From contig NC_079497.1 of the NCBI RefSeq assembly GCF_030052815.1, forward strand, positions 23,450,258 through 23,514,257: DNA of 64,000 nucleotides, given 5' to 3'. This DNA comes from Hevea brasiliensis (Eukaryota; Streptophyta; Magnoliopsida; Malpighiales; Euphorbiaceae). The position numbers and the translations under genes were made by a program. A model generated the notes under the pieces. That model saw only the letters and a list, made by a program, of their open reading frames with translations, was not told where the DNA came from and ran no database searches. Positions 1 to 13,245 of this stretch are shown here, in pieces (positions within the stretch are counted from its first letter, which is position 1; the number at the start of each line of letters is the position of its first letter).

Positions 1-1187
1 TTATTTCCTCATTTCATAATTCTCTACTCCTTCCTGCTTTGCAATGCATTGAGATATACCTTTATGAAGTATCGATTGTTTTAGGCACTTCATTTGAGAT
101 CATTGCTTGTCATTATGGGCCATTGAAGCCCTAGTAAGTCTCTCTTCATGCTCAATACACCCATAGTTTCTTAGGTCCATGATATTGCATGCTCCTGAGT
201 TACATCATGTTACTATTGGAGTCTTAGTACCATCTCCTAATGGTTTTAAGTGATAAGCTGCGTAAGGCTCCACCTAAGTGACAAACATCTCATGCATCAT
301 TTCATATAATTGGGGAGTGAACTAGGTCTCCCATTTGGCATGATAAAGTGCTCCTATATTTCAAAGTAACCCAGTTATAGTACTTTATCATTTTCCAGGA
401 TTTTCTTGAATTCTACATGGAGTTCTTCACATTTAGATATACCTTCTGACACCTTAGGCATTTGATTTATAGCTTCACTATTCCTTTAGTATGCCCTATC
501 ATCACAGCTTATCCAAAAATCACTTAGTGTGCCTCTTACAAACACATTCTTTTCAATTGCAGCCTTATAGTTGATCTTTTATCAGCCTCTTTTATTTCCT
601 TTGGGTCCTACTTGATCCCTCTTTTCTATTTTCTGTTATCGTTGACTTTTCCTTAACTTAATGTACTTATTCTTTAACCTCTATTTGTAGTCTTGAGCTT
701 ATAGTACTAGTAGTGAGCTTATCTATCCACCTTGTCTATTCTTAACCTCATCTCCTCATCCTTATGCTCCTTGTCTTGGAAATATATGTTCCTTCATCAT
801 TAACTTCATACTATCTTTTCACTTGTTTTTTAGTTTGATTACTAGTTCTATCATTTTTGGAATTCTAACTCTACAGTTGGCTTTTCTACCAGTTCCTTCC
901 TGTCATACAACAATGAAGTGCTAACCTGCTATTTGTGTTATGTAACACATGTAAGTCATTATGGAAGATTCTTCCATACTTTACTTAACTATGAGCATTA
1001 GACTTATCTTATTCTCCTTTTCTTGTTGTTTAGTGGGGTTGCAAGCTCTTGTTCTTGCTTATACTAGTTTCTACCATCATCCTGATCATTCTTTCATCCC
1101 AAGTGTCTGATAATTCCTTAAACAGGGACTCTATCATTTCCACCTTAGGAGATTATGTGCAAACTAATGCCCACAAAATCTTCGACC
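1..1187. other. Unassigned flank, no gene seen
   Basis: No long open frame, LTR boundary or recognisable domain is visible. The plus strand is pyrimidine-rich and AT-rich over most of its length. It ends in the 5 bp target site GCTAA (1188-1192) of element A. It may be an old, decayed repeat or non-coding host DNA; the sequence does not decide between these. Confidence 0.5.
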
Positions 1188-1795
1188 GCTAATGTCACAC
1201 CCTACCCCTCTGTAAGGCATAACATGATCCCGTAGTATATCTAATGAATTACCAACTCCGTCTACTGATAACCCATTAAATACACTACAAGGGATTTTAA
1301 AAACTTTTCTCACTTCTTTTACAGTGGTGAGCACTATTTACGGGTATTAAAAACCTTTTTGAATTGTAGTGATAGAACTAACATATTTGAATTATTTGGA
1401 ATTTCTGTAAAAATTTTGGCAGAGTGCCATCTGTATTTTGGATAAAACAGTTCTTCAGAAAACCTGTAAAAAGCACTTCAATATTTTTTTAAATCTCAAC
1501 TCCAACATATTTCTCAACACAACATATTTATCAACTTAAATCCACAGTGATTTTTCAAAGACTGAGATAAAAGAAATATAATACAATTTTTACAAGTCAA
1601 AATAACTCATAATTTACTTTACAACTTCAATGTACAATTTTAATTTACAACTGCTCAAAACCAAAAATAATATATACATACAGTGGTTATACATTACAGT
1701 ACAAAATGCAAAATGGGGTATACTCGTTATACCCGATAATCTCTCACTGGATGTACTAGCAGGCTAGTCTGCTGCCCTGTCTGTTTGTCTACCTG

Positions 1796-1834
1796 CGATA
1801 GCAATAAAAAACTATCACTGAGACAATGTCTCAG
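1796..1834 (-). other. Tandem double hairpin, LTR A left copy
   Basis: Two adjacent inverted repeats. Stem 1 is CTGAGACA/TGTCTCAG sharing a very short loop; stem 2 is GATAG/CTATC with a loop of about 10 bases. It lies about 600 bp from the LTR's sense-strand 3' end, as do its counterparts in the other chromovirus LTRs of this window. Confidence 0.7.
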
Positions 1835-2097
1835 TGGTGCACAACATTAACCAAATACAATTTAAATCACAATTCATAAATCATTTAAATAGTGGATACT
1901 TAAAACCATAGTTAATTTCAAGACAGTAATTGTCAACAAGAATTTAAACTCCATTCCTCAATATCACAATAAATTTCAATAAGTCAGATCATGGTTGAAT
2001 TCAAAAGACAGTATATGTCAATAAGAGTTTAAATTCATTTCACAATCTCACAATACATATCAATAAATCACACACAGCTTAATCATGTTTCAAAGTT

Positions 2098-2169
2098 CAA
2101 TTCGTCCCAAAAGCCGATGGCTAATGAGGTAATCAATTCGTCCCAAAAGTCGATGACTAATGAGGAATA
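2098..2169. repeat. Two-copy 36 bp tandem repeat in LTR A
   Basis: Two adjacent units beginning CAATTCGTCCCAAAAG, at 2098 and 2134, differ at a few positions. The same pair recurs in the other LTR of A near 10624-10692, so it predates the insertion. Confidence 0.7.
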
Positions 2170-4670
2170 ATATAGCTAGCTAGCAAAAATATGAGTACTC
2201 ATCCAATTCATCCTCAACAGGCACACACCTCAACACTTCAGCCAGAGAGGGAATTCAATTCGTCCCACTAGACAAGCTAGCGAGGAATACAATCAATATA
2301 AATGATAGTTGTGGTTTCAAACCATTTCCAATGCTTTTCAATCAATCAGTAACCATCAATATCATTCAAACAATTTCTCACAGTTTCAAATAATTTACAA
2401 TGCTTTTCAAGAATTAAATATCCATTCAAACACATTTCCACAATTTAAAACAATAATGTACAAATAGTCATAATTCATTTCAATTGAAAAATTCAAAAGA
2501 AATAGTTGTTGTGCACAAACCTCTGATAATTGTCTCCTGGCCTGGACTCAGTGTTTCCTTCCCTTTTCCTGAGTCTTTGGTAACTGAGAAACACAATTTG
2601 ATGTGTTTCAGTACTAAATTAAACTATCTCTGTTAATGATGCTTGATAAGTAATTCACTGAAAGCTATTATCTGCTTAATCACCTAATATATCGACCCTC
2701 GATGCGTTCTAGGTAAATTAGGTTTTAGTGTCACTAATATGTCACATTCGATAGTGTTTTAGGGTTGGTACATGTTACCAATTTCATTTCCTTGTTTAGT
2801 GCATTTTATTGCAACTTGCTGGATTCCAGTATACTAGTTTGACCTAGCCGGAAGACCTAGTTCCCTCGGTTTTCGGGTTTTAGTCAAAACTACAAACTTG
2901 TAGATCTATGTCTTATGGAACGCGGGGCAAAATTTTAGGTCATTCTGAGTTATGTAGACCAAGTTATGGTCATTTTACTATTGCTGGTCAAATGGCATCA
3001 AATTAGGTCATTTTAGGTCAACTTTGGTCAACTTTGGTTCGGCCAGTTTTTGGACCCGAATTTTTGCAAGTTGTTTGACTTGCTTATGGTCATTTCTGGG
3101 CTTTGGTGTCTTCATAAGACTTGTAGGTATGGGTCTTAACTATTCATGGTTAAAATTTCAGGTCAATTGGACCTGTTTTGAGTGAGTTATGGCCTAAGCA
3201 CTGACTGCTGCCCAATTGGTCAATTTTCAGGCCTCAATTGTACTTAATCCGAATTGGTCATTTTTCATGCTACATTGCAAGCATAATTTTGGTATGCTTT
3301 CTCAATGAAAGTTGGCACATTTTGTGCCTAGTTTCACCTCCAATTGGTCTCATACCAATTGGAGTTACACATTTAGAGTTATAGGCCAAAATGCACACTG
3401 TCCTTAATTACCTTGCTTAAACATGTAGCAATTACACATTTACCTTACCATAATTCAACTCCTCAACCCAATTCTGTTTTGGTATATTACCAAAACCATA
3501 TACCACTTCACTTTAAAGTCACTTTTGGCAGATTACAAACATCCTTAACACACCAAATAAAACTCTAATTCATAAAGTCCAAATACAACCACAATTACAC
3601 ATAAACACTACTCATTATTTCATACAATTTCCACAACTAATTTATATACATATCCATCAATCTTCAATGTCATAATTCTGCCAATATCTTCATGAATTCA
3701 TACATTCATCATGGAGTCTCAAGGCTACCGAAATGTTCCACCTTGCCAAAGTTCCACATAACTTCCTCAACTTCAATTTTAAATGCACAATCACCACATA
3801 TACAAGGAAATAATTTACTAGGACATTAAATCACCCTACTCAACATGAATCCACATCAAATATATGTAAGAATACTTCATCAAATATAGAACTCCATGGC
3901 TGTCCAAAATTGGACATATCAAGAACTCCTCAAACTTGAAAATTTTCTTCACAAATCAAACACCCATAACATGTATACAAAGTTTAACAAAGCAATATTC
4001 AAAAATACAAACTTACCTATGGTTGGGACTTGCTAAACCTTCACTAAACTTCTTGATTTTGGTATCTAACTCTTCCTTATGATGTGGAGATAAAACTTAA
4101 TGAAGCCACTTAGGTGATTAGAAGTGAAATGAGGGAGAGGATGAAGCTCCATGCAAAACGGTAATGGAGGATTTCCTTTTCTTCAATTCGGCATGGTTGA
4201 GAGAAATGGGAGAAGATGAAGTGCAGATTGTGTAATGGACTTACACCTGCCCCATTTGGCTTTTAATTTATTCTTTAGTGGTCCACTTACTCAATTTAAT
4301 CATATAATAAGCTTAAAGTGCTAATTACACAATTTTCACTCCACTTTTGGCTATTTGCATTAGGTACCACTAAACTAATTTTTCATTTTATTTTCTAAGT
4401 GTAATATTATTTATTTTTAATGGATATTTAGGTCAAAAGACAATTCGGGATGTCAGATGACCATAATGCCCCTGTTCGGGTTACATTCCTGATTTTTCGG
4501 TAACACCGGGTTTTGTCCATTTTTCGATTTCTCACTTTTCTTTGTACTAATTATTTAATTTTTCTTTGATATTTCTAATGATATTTATACTTCAATTGAT
4601 GTCTCTTTAAGTCCTAAAAATATTTTTCAGGGTTCCCCGCAGTCCAGGGCTAGTCAACGGTCCACGCCGT

Positions 4671-4719
4671 GACTTCCTGGTGCGATCACCCATCGCTAGG
4701 GTTCTCGGCTCGCTTAACC
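4671..4719 (-). other. 5S-rRNA-like 3' segment, LTR A left copy
   Basis: On the sense (minus) strand it reads GTTAAGCG, then GATGGGTGA, then AGGAAGTC. These blocks are in the same order as the box-C and 3' part of plant 5S rRNA, with the first gap about 7 bases shorter. It lies about 175 bp inside the LTR start. No 5' half of 5S rRNA (box A) is visible. Confidence 0.5.
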
Positions 4720-4895
4720 TGGTTACATTTCTTTGCCATTATTTTTCCTTTGTTTTTCTTGTGTTTTCTCTTCTTGTATTTCATTATTTTATGTCTCCTC
4801 ACTCATAACGAAGTGTAGTTCTAGGCATCCTAGCTATCTGGATAACACTAGCCACCGGAACAGTAGAACGCACTACCGAACTTAGGTGTGTTACA

Positions 4896-4910
4896 ATTCT
4901 CCCCCCCCTA
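4896..4910 (-). other. Polypurine tract of element A
   Basis: The minus strand has a run of eight G followed by AGAAT immediately before the 3' LTR. This is the expected plus-strand DNA priming site for reverse transcription. Confidence 0.9.
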
Positions 4911-4956
4911 AATAAATTTCGTCTCGAAATTTTACCTGGTATTAGTCTCTGAACAG

Positions 4957-5694
4957 CTATGGGTGCTGTCTCCTCATATCCTTCTCACGTTCCCAAGTAG
5001 CTTCTTGGCCTGAATGATGGTTCCACATCACTTTAACCAGGTGTATCTGTTTGTTCCTCAGCTGCTTCACCTCATAAGCTAGAATTTTTATGGGTTCTTT
5101 CTCATATGAGAGGTCTGGATTTACCTCAATCTCTTCAACTGATAATACATGAGATGGGTCAGATCTGTACCTCCTTAACATGGACACATGGAAGACACTG
5201 TGTATCCTTGCTAACTCTGGAGGTAATGCCAAGCGATATGCCAAAGGACCCACTCTTTCCAGAACCTCATATGGTCTGATGAAACAAGGACTCAGTTTCC
5301 CCTTTCTGCCAAATCTCATAATCCTCTTCCAAGGAGAAACTTTGAGGAATACTTTATCACCCACTGCATATTCAATATCTCTTCTCTTCAGATCAACATA
5401 GGACTTTTGACGGTCTGATGCAGCCTTGAGTCTATCTCTAATCAATCTGATCTTTTCCTCTGTCTGCTGAACAATTTCTGGCCCAATCATCTTCCTTTCA
5501 CCTACTTCATCCCAACATAAGGGAGTTCTGCACTTTCTGCCATACAAAGCTTCATATGGAGGCATCCCAATGCTTGATTGGTAGCTGTTGTTATAAGCAA
5601 ACTCAATCAAAGGCAAGTGTGTATCCCAACTACCTTTAAATTTAATCACAAAAGCCCGTAGCATATCCTCCAATATCTGAATAACCCTTTCAGA
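4957..5694 (-). pseudogene. Element A integrase C-terminus and chromodomain
   Basis: The frame (about 238 residues) begins just after a TAG that replaces the CAG of the TDGQSER motif. It covers the end of the integrase core (ILEDML, then YNNSYQSSIGMPPYEALYGR), the GPYEVLERVGP fold near residue 130 and the FHVSMLRRY stretch. It ends with a chromodomain-like tail (KILAYEVKQLRNKQ ... WNHHSGQEATWE). In this group the chromodomain is thought to steer integration towards marked chromatin. The last residues are cut by another CAG to TAG change at HPQLF. It continues the upstream integrase fragment in the same order and spacing as in element D. Confidence 0.9.
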
Positions 5695-6519
5695 CTAACC
5701 ATCTGTCTGTGGGTGGAATGTTGTGCTGAAGTTCAATCTAGTTCCTAGGGCTCTCTGAAGACTACCCCAGAATCTAGAAGTGAACCTAGGATCTCTGTCA
5801 GATACAATTGATACTGGCACTCCGTGCAGTTTTACAATCTCATATATGTACAATTTGGCCAATCTTTCTAGGCTATAGTCCATCCGCACTGGCAAAAAGT
5901 GAGTAGACTTGGTCAATCTGTCAACTATAACCCATACTGTATCATGACTACTCTGTGTCCTTGGAAGTCTTGTAACAAAATCCATAGTTATTCGTTCCCA
6001 TTTCCACTCTGGTACTGACAAAGGATGTAACAAACCAGCTGGAACTTGATGTTCTGCCTTTACTTGCTGACAAGTTAGGCATTTGGAAACAAATTCAGCT
6101 ATATCTCTCTTCATACCTATCCACCAGTAATGCTCTTTCAGCCCTCTGTACATTTTAGTTCCACCAGGGTGCATAGCAAATGGAGACTCATGTGCTTCCT
6201 TCATAATGATCTGTCTCAATTCAGCATCATTAGGAACACACATTCTGCCTTGATGTAGCAATAAACCATCATCTCTCACAGAGAATTCGGGTTTCTTGCC
6301 CTGCTGGACTTCTTTTAGTAGCTTCTGATATTTTTCATCACTCTGAGCAGCCATTCTGATATGATCAATCAACACTGGCTGTACATGCCATGCAACTACT
6401 GTCTGTCCCTCATCATCAATCTCTAAACCGCATGTCAGTGCTTTCAATTCACATACCATGGACAAAGGAGAAACTCTGAGACTTGCCATAGTCTTGCGAC
6501 TTAAGGCGTCAGCCACCAC
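5695..6519 (-). pseudogene. Element A RNase H tail and integrase core
   Basis: About 274 residues in one frame. It starts in the ADALSRKT motif that ends RNase H, then enters integrase: the zinc-binding HHCC region ([13 protein letters not shown] ... CLTCQQVK), the first catalytic Asp in TMDFV, the second in [10 protein letters not shown], and the FHPQTDG motif. The frame is broken by a stop directly before the catalytic Glu (SER). The enzyme would insert the reverse-transcribed element DNA into the chromosome. Identity to the same region of element D is high, showing that A and D belong to closely related lineages although their LTRs differ. Confidence 0.9.
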
Positions 6520-7883
6520 ATTTGCTTTCCCTTGCTGATAGTCTATTAAGCAATCATAATCTTTGATGAGTTCTAACTATCTCCTCTGCCTCAAATTTAA
6601 TTCCTTCTAGGTGCCTAAGTACTTCAAGCTCTTGTGATCTGTGTAAATGTAGCATTTCTCTCCATACAAATAGTGTCTCCAGATCTTCAGAGCAAAAACA
6701 ATAGCTGCTAGCTCCAGATCATGTGTTGGGTAGTTCCTCTCATGCGGTTTCAGCTGGCGTGATGCATAAGCAATGATATTTCGATCTTGCATTAGTACAC
6801 AGCCTAACCCATTGTGAGAAGCATCACTATAAACTGTGTATTCTTTACCCGGAGTAGGTAAAGTGAGGACTGGAGCTTCAGTCAAACATCTCTTCAACTC
6901 ATCAAAACTTTGCTGACATTTATCTGTCCACTGAAATTTTACATCTTTCCGAAGCAGTTTGGTCAGTGGAGAAGATAACATAGAAAACCCCTTCACAAAC
7001 CGACGGTAATATCCAATAAACCTAAAATCGCGACTTCGTGATGTTCTGGCGGCTTCCAATTAAGGATAGCTTCTACCTTGCTGGAATCTACCTTGATCTC
7101 TTCAGCTGACACAACATGTCCCAAAAAGGAGATTTCTTTCAGCCAAAATTCACATTTCGACAATTTGGCGTATAGCTGTTTCTCCCTTAAAGTCTGTAGT
7201 ACAATCCGCAGATGTCTGTCATGCTCCTCTGCATTCCTTGAATATATCAAAATGTCATCAATAAACACCACCACAAATTGATCAAGATATGGTCTGAAGA
7301 TAGTGTTCATCAGATCCATAAAAGCAGCTGGAGCATTTGTTAACCCGAATGTCATTACTAGAAACTCATAGTGGCCATACCGAAGTTCTCAAAGCGCTTT
7401 TGGAATACTCGCTCTTGCACCTTCAATCGATAATAACCGATCGCAGATCAATTTTGGAGAATACAAATGCACCCTTCAATCGATCAAACAGATCATCAAT
7501 GCGAGGCAATGGATATCTTCTTTATTGTCACCTTATTCAACCGCAGTAGTCAATGCATAGCGGAGAGTACCATCCTTCTTCTTAACAAACAACACCGTGC
7601 TCCCAAGGTGACACACTAGGGCGGATGAAGCCCTTTTCAAGTAATTCTTGCAATTGTATCTTCAACTCCTTCAACTCTGTGGTGCCATTTTGTATGGCGT
7701 TATGGAGATTGGTTCCACACTGTGCATAACATTAATTTTAAATCGCACTTCTCTTCCGAGGTAATCACGGCAATTCATCAGAAACACATCCGAAAGTCAT
7801 ATACTGTAGGGATGTCCTTCAATGCCGACTCCCACTTGGGTGTCTACCACATGGGCCAAGTATGCTTCACACCCCTTTCTCGA
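6520..7883 (-). pseudogene. Element A reverse transcriptase and RNase H
   Basis: Fragments in shifted frames cover the polymerase. The best piece (6993-7355) holds [17 protein letters not shown], the catalytic FIDDILIYS and the thumb motif [14 protein letters not shown]. The next (6607-7059) holds [13 protein letters not shown] and RNase H, with its first catalytic Asp intact ([10 protein letters not shown]) and [10 protein letters not shown]. The N-terminal RT part (7360-7883) has many small indels. A stretch near 7020 is also frame-shifted, and the FLGLAGYY motif there is garbled. Whether all of these changes are biological or partly assembly errors is unclear. Confidence 0.85.
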
Positions 7884-8250
7884 TCATTTTTCCGCTAGTG
7901 CATTAAATGATGTTTGATGGCAATAATCGCTTTCCCCATGTATTACCACATCATTGTACTGAGGAAGGCCAAAAGTGATTGTCTTCAGCCTACAGTCAAT
8001 CATGGCATGATGCCTAGCTAACCAATCCATGCCCAAGATGATATCATAATCTCTGAAGGGCATTTCAATGAAATCAGACATGAAAGTGTGTCCTTGGATC
8101 ACCAAAGGACAATCTCTATACATTCTATTAAACCTGACTTCCTGTCCTAACGGACTTGTTACTAGCACCTCAAAGTCCATTTTTGTACATGGAACAGCAA
8201 TGCAATCAATGATGCTAGCACTCACATAAGAATGGGTAGAACCGGATCAA
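7884..8250 (-). pseudogene. Element A aspartic protease
   Basis: The sequence after the active site is open for about 113 residues: SASIIDCIAVPC, VLVTSPLGQEVRFNRMYRDCPLVIQGHTFMSD and the second hallmark IILGMDWLARHHAMIDC. This retrotransposon protease normally cuts the Gag-Pol polyprotein. The active-site stretch (DPGSTHS in relatives) is at 8231-8250 and is split by a one-base deletion in the GATCC-GGT region, so the catalytic loop is out of frame with the rest. Confidence 0.85.
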
Positions 8251-8370
8251 ATAACACAAACACATTCTCGATTAAAAGTTGAGAAGGTACCACCACAACA
8301 TCGATGTCTCTGCCTCTTCCTCTGTCTCATTGCATACATTCCGACCGAGCAATGCCTTGCTCTTATTGTT

Positions 8371-9527
8371 TTATCGTGCCTTGGCCGCCATCGGGCTACC
8401 TCTACCCCGCTCTACCTCTGCTGGTGGTTCTGAACTTCGTGACAGGCTCAATCGACCTTTGCAGTAGTAGGGGTGGTCCAACTCTGCGACCATCGTGCGC
8501 CTTGGCAAAGTGTCCTGTGCCTCCACAGTTATAACAGGCTCCAATAGCCTTGTAGCAGATCCCACCATGATTTCTTCCACATGTCTCACATTGGCGGGGA
8601 GGATAGGAACCTCTGGCACTTTTCTGACCAGATAAGGGAGGCTTCTGTCCTGAATATCTTCCCCTACCAGATTTCTTGCCACCTTTGCTGTGTCCCCCAT
8701 CGTTCTTCCTCTTTCCAGTAGGACCACCGAACTCGTTTCTACTGATTTTCCCTCTTTCTCTGTCTTCTCTGATTTCTTTTTCTCAGGAGCAGCTTCAGAC
8801 TCAATTCTTTCTAACTCTAGAGCTTGAGAAATAAGTTCAGAGAAGTTAGTGTATTTGAAGCCGACTACTTGTAATCTAATACTGGGCTTCAAGCCAGTTT
8901 CAAACCTCTTGCATCTCTCCCTGCTGGTAGAAAGTAAACTTACTGCATAATGGCTCAAAGTGAAAATTCTCTTTCATACTCACCACCGATCTGTTCTCTG
9001 CTTTGCACTTAGGAATTCTTGTAATTTCTGGTCTACATAAGCATCAGGGACATACTTTTGTCTGAATTCCCTGAGAAAGTCATTCCATGTTAGCACTGCA
9101 GGTTCTACCAGACTGTGGGGAATGGTTTTCCACCAGTCATAAGCATCTCCCTGTAACAAAGATACAGAGTATTCAAATTTGAGCTCCTCCGTGCAATGCA
9201 ATTTCTTGAATACCCTATCCATCCTCTCTAACCATTGTTCAGCTTCTAGAGGATCTACTGTCCCCTTGAACTCTGTAGCCCCATACTTCATCAATTTGTC
9301 ATACTGCCTAGTAGGAGATTGTGGTTGTACCACAGGTGTCTGTATTGGGACTTGGGTAGGCACGTTAGCAGCCATTTGTTGGAACATTGCAGCCATCTCA
9401 CGAGCAACCGAGCAGAAATCTGCAGATCGCAGGGTCGGTGTCCGAACCACCGACATTATGTAGGCCAGGGCATCCCTTGCACCTCAGCCTCAATAGATTG
9501 ATCGACTGAACGATCACCCTCTTCCAT
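8371..9527 (-). pseudogene. Element A gag
   Basis: The start is taken at the ATG at 9527 (minus strand), because the first residues (MEEGD, then SIEAEVQG) match the start of element D's gag. The frame breaks soon after and resumes at 9456. 8980-9456 holds the capsid-like Gag domain (YGATEFKGTVDPLEAEQWLERM, LLQGDAYDWW, FLREFRQKYVPDAY); 8371-8958 continues with RCKRFETGLKPSI and a charged linker. The downstream zinc-knuckle region is garbled near 8480-8600. Gag would form the virus-like particle that packages element RNA. Confidence 0.85.
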
Positions 9528-9697
9528 AGTCAATGCGAGGATTTTAGATCTCCTGAACCAATAACACAAGGAGATTTCCTCCCGTTAGTGCATATTTATA
9601 ATGTAATGTACTGTATGTATCAAACAATGATTATTGAGCAGTTGTACTATGAAGAAAGAATATTCAAATAACATGTGAAAATAGAACTTAAAAACTA

Positions 9698-9709
9698 GCT
9701 CTGATACCA
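9698..9709 (-). other. Primer binding site of element A (initiator tRNA-Met type)
   Basis: The minus strand reads TGGTATCAGAGC eight bases downstream of the 5' LTR end. This is the standard complement to the 3' end of plant initiator tRNA-Met. Confidence 0.92.
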
Positions 9710-10321
9710 CTAAAACATGTCACACCCTACACCTCTGTAAGGCATAACATGATCCCGTAGTATATCTAATGAATTACCAACTCCGTCTACTGATAACCCA
9801 TTAAATACACTACAAGGGATTTTAAAAACTTTTCTTACTTCTTTTACAGTGGTGAGCACTATTTACGGGTATTAAAAACCTTTTTGAATTGTAGTGATAG
9901 AACTAACATATTTGAATTATTTGGAATTTCTGTAAAAATTTTGGCAGAGTGCCATCTGTATTTTGGATAAAACAGTTCTTCAGAAAACCTGTAAAAAGCA
10001 CTTCAATATTTTTTTTAAATCTCAACTCCAACATATTTCTCAACACAACATATTTATCAACTTAAATCCACAGTGATTTTTCAAAGACTGAGATAAAAGA
10101 AATATAATACAATTTTTACAAGTCAAAATAACTCATAATTTACTTTACAACTTCAATGTACAATTTTAATTTATAACTGCTCAAAACCAAAAACAATATA
10201 TACATACAGTGGTTATACATTACAGTACAAAATGCAAAATGGGGTATACTCGTTATACCCGATAATCTCTCGCTGGATGTACTAGCAGCCTAGTCTGCTG
10301 CCCTGTCTGTTTGTCTACCTG

Positions 10322-10360
10322 CGACAGCAATAAAAAGCTATCGCTGAGACAATGTCTCAG
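10322..10360 (-). other. Tandem double hairpin, LTR A right copy
   Basis: Same position as the left copy. Stem 2 here is CGACAGC/GCTATCG on the plus strand; on the transcribed strand the single difference is a G-U pair, so pairing is kept. Stem 1 is CTGAGACA/TGTCTCAG. Confidence 0.7.
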
Positions 10361-13196
10361 TGGTGCACAACATTAACCAAATACAATTTAAATCACAATT
10401 CATAAATCATTTAAATAGTGGATACTTAAAACCATAGTTAATTTCAAGACAGTAATTGTCAACAAGAATTTAAACTCCATTCCTCAATATCACAATAAAT
10501 TTCAATAAGTCAGATCATGGTTGAATTCAAAAGATAGTAGATGTCAATAAGAGTTTAAATTCATTTCACAATCTCACAATACATATCAATAAATCACACA
10601 CAGCTTAATCATGTTCCAAAGTTCAATTCGTCCCAAAAGTCGATGGCTAATGAGGTATTCAATTCGTCCCAAAAGTCGATGACTAATGAGGAATAACATA
10701 GCTAGTTAGCAAAAATATGAGTACTCATCCAATTCGTCCTCAACAGGCACACACCTCAACACTTCAGCCAGAGAGGGAATTCAATTCGTCCCACTAGACA
10801 AGCTAGCGAGGAATACAATAAATATACATGATAGCTGTGGTTTCAAACCATTTCCAATGCTTTTCAATCAATCAGTAACCATCAATATCATTCAAACAAT
10901 TTCTCATAGTTTTAAATCATTTACAATGCTTTTCAAGAATTAAATATCCATTCAAACACATTTCCACAATTTAAAACAATAATGTACAAATAGTCATAAT
11001 TCATTTCAATTGAAAAATTCAAAAGAAATAGTTGTTGTGCACAAACCTCTGATAATTGTCTCCTGGTCTGGACTCAGTGTTTCCTTCCCTTTTCCTGAGT
11101 CTTTGGTAACTGAGAAACACAATTTGAAGTGTTTCAGTACTAAATTAAACTATCTCTGTCAATGATGCTTGATAGGTAATTCACTGAAAGCTATTATCTG
11201 CTTAATCACCTAATATATCGACCCTCGATGCGTTCTAGGTAAATTAGGTTTTAGTGTCACTAATATGTCACATTCGATAGTGTTTTAGGGTTGGTACACG
11301 TTACCAATTTCATTTCCTTGTTTAGTGCATTTTATTGCAACTTGCTGGATTCCGGTATACTAGTTTGACCTAGCCGGAAGACCTTGTTCCCTCAGTTTTC
11401 GAGTTTCGGTCAAAACTACAAACTTGTAGATCTATGTCTTATGGAACGTGGGGCAAAATTTTAGGTCATTCTGAGTTGTGTAGACCAAGTTATGGTCATT
11501 TTACTATTGCTGGTCAAATGGCATCAAATTAGGTCATTTTAGGTCAACTTTGGTCAACTTTGGTTCGGCCAGTTTTTGGACCCGAACTTGTGCAAGTTTT
11601 TTGGCTTGCTTATGGTCATTTCTGGGCTTTGGTGTCTTCATAAGACTTGTAGGTATGGGTCTTAACTATTCATGGTTAAAAGTTCAGGTCAATTGGACCT
11701 GTTTTGAGTGAGTTATGGTCTAAACACTAACTGCTGCCCAATTGGTCAATTTTCAGGCCTCAATTGTACTTAATCCGAATTGGTCATTTTTCATGCTACA
11801 TTGCAAGCAGAATTTTGGTATGCTTTCTCAATGAAAGTTGGCACATTTTGTGCCTAGTTTCACCTCCATTTAGTCTCATACCAATTGGAGTTACACATTT
11901 AGAGTTATAGGCCAAAATGCACACTGTCCTTAATTACCTTGCTTAAACATGTAGCAATTACACATTTACCTTACCATAATTCCACTCCTCAACCCAATTC
12001 TGTTTTGGTACATTACCAAAACCATATACTACTTCACTTTAAAGTCACTTTGGGCAGATTATAAACATCCTTAACACACCAAATAAAACTTTAATTCATA
12101 AAGTCCAAATACAACCACAATTACACATAAACACTACTCATTATTTCATACAATTTCCACAACTAATTTATATACATATCCATCAATCCTCAATGTCATA
12201 ATTCTGCCAATATCTTCATGAATTCATACATTCATCATGGAGTCTCAAGGCTGCCGAAATGTTCCACCTTGCCAAAGTTCCACATAACTTCCTCAACTTC
12301 AATTTTAAATGCACAATCACCACATATACAAGGAAATAACTTACTAGGACATTAAATCACCCTACTCAACATGAATCCACATCAAATATATGTAAGAATA
12401 CTTCATCAAATATAGAACTCCATGGCTGTCCAAAATTGGACATATCAAGAACTCCTCAAACTTGAAAATTTTCTTCACAAATCAAACACCCATAACATGT
12501 ATACAAAGTTTAACAAAGCAATATTCAAAAATACAAACTTACCTATGGTTGGGACTTGCTAAACCTTCACTAAACTTCTTGATTTTGGTATCTAACTCTT
12601 CCTTATGATGTGGAGATAAAACTTAATGAAGCCACTTAGGTGATTAGAAGTGAAATGAGGGAGAGGATGAAGCTCCATGCAAAACGGTAATGGAGGATTT
12701 CCTTTTCTTCAATTCGGCATGGTTGAGAGAAATGGGAGAAGATGAAGTGTAGATTGTGTAATGGACTTACACCTGCCCCATTTAGCTTTTAATTTATTCT
12801 TTAGTGGTCCATTTACTCAATTTAATCATATAATAAGCTTAAAGTGCTAATTACACAATTTTCACTCCACTTTTGGCTATTTGTATTAGGTACCACTAAA
12901 CTAATTTTTCATTTTATTTTCTAAGTGTAATATTATTTATTTTTAATGGAAATTTAGGTCAAAAGACAATTCGGGATGTCAAATGACCATAATGCCCCTG
13001 TTCGGGTTACATTCCCGATTTTTCGGCAACACCGGGTTTTGTCCGTTTTTCGATTTCTCACTTTTCTTTGTACTAATTATTTAATTTTTCTTTGATATTT
13101 CTAATGATATTTATACTTCAATTGATGTCTCTTTAAGTCCTAAAAATATTTTTCAGGGTTCCCCGCAGTCCAGGGCTAGTCAACGGTCCACGCCGT

Positions 13197-13245
13197 GACT
13201 TCCCGGTGCGGTCACTCATCGCTAGGGTTCTCGGCTCGCTTAACC
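13197..13245 (-). other. 5S-rRNA-like 3' segment, LTR A right copy
   Basis: Same blocks as at 4671-4719, with minor changes (GATGAGTGA in place of GATGGGTGA on the sense strand). Confidence 0.45.

Larger units (their letters stand above)
1193..4895 (-). repeat. Element A 3' LTR
   Basis: Long terminal repeat of 3703 bp; on the plus strand it starts TGTCACACC and ends GTGTTACA. It abuts a G-rich polypurine tract at 4896-4910. It carries the 5S-like segment (4671-4719), the double hairpin (1796-1834) and a 36 bp tandem repeat (2098-2169). No real ORF lies inside it. Confidence 0.95.
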
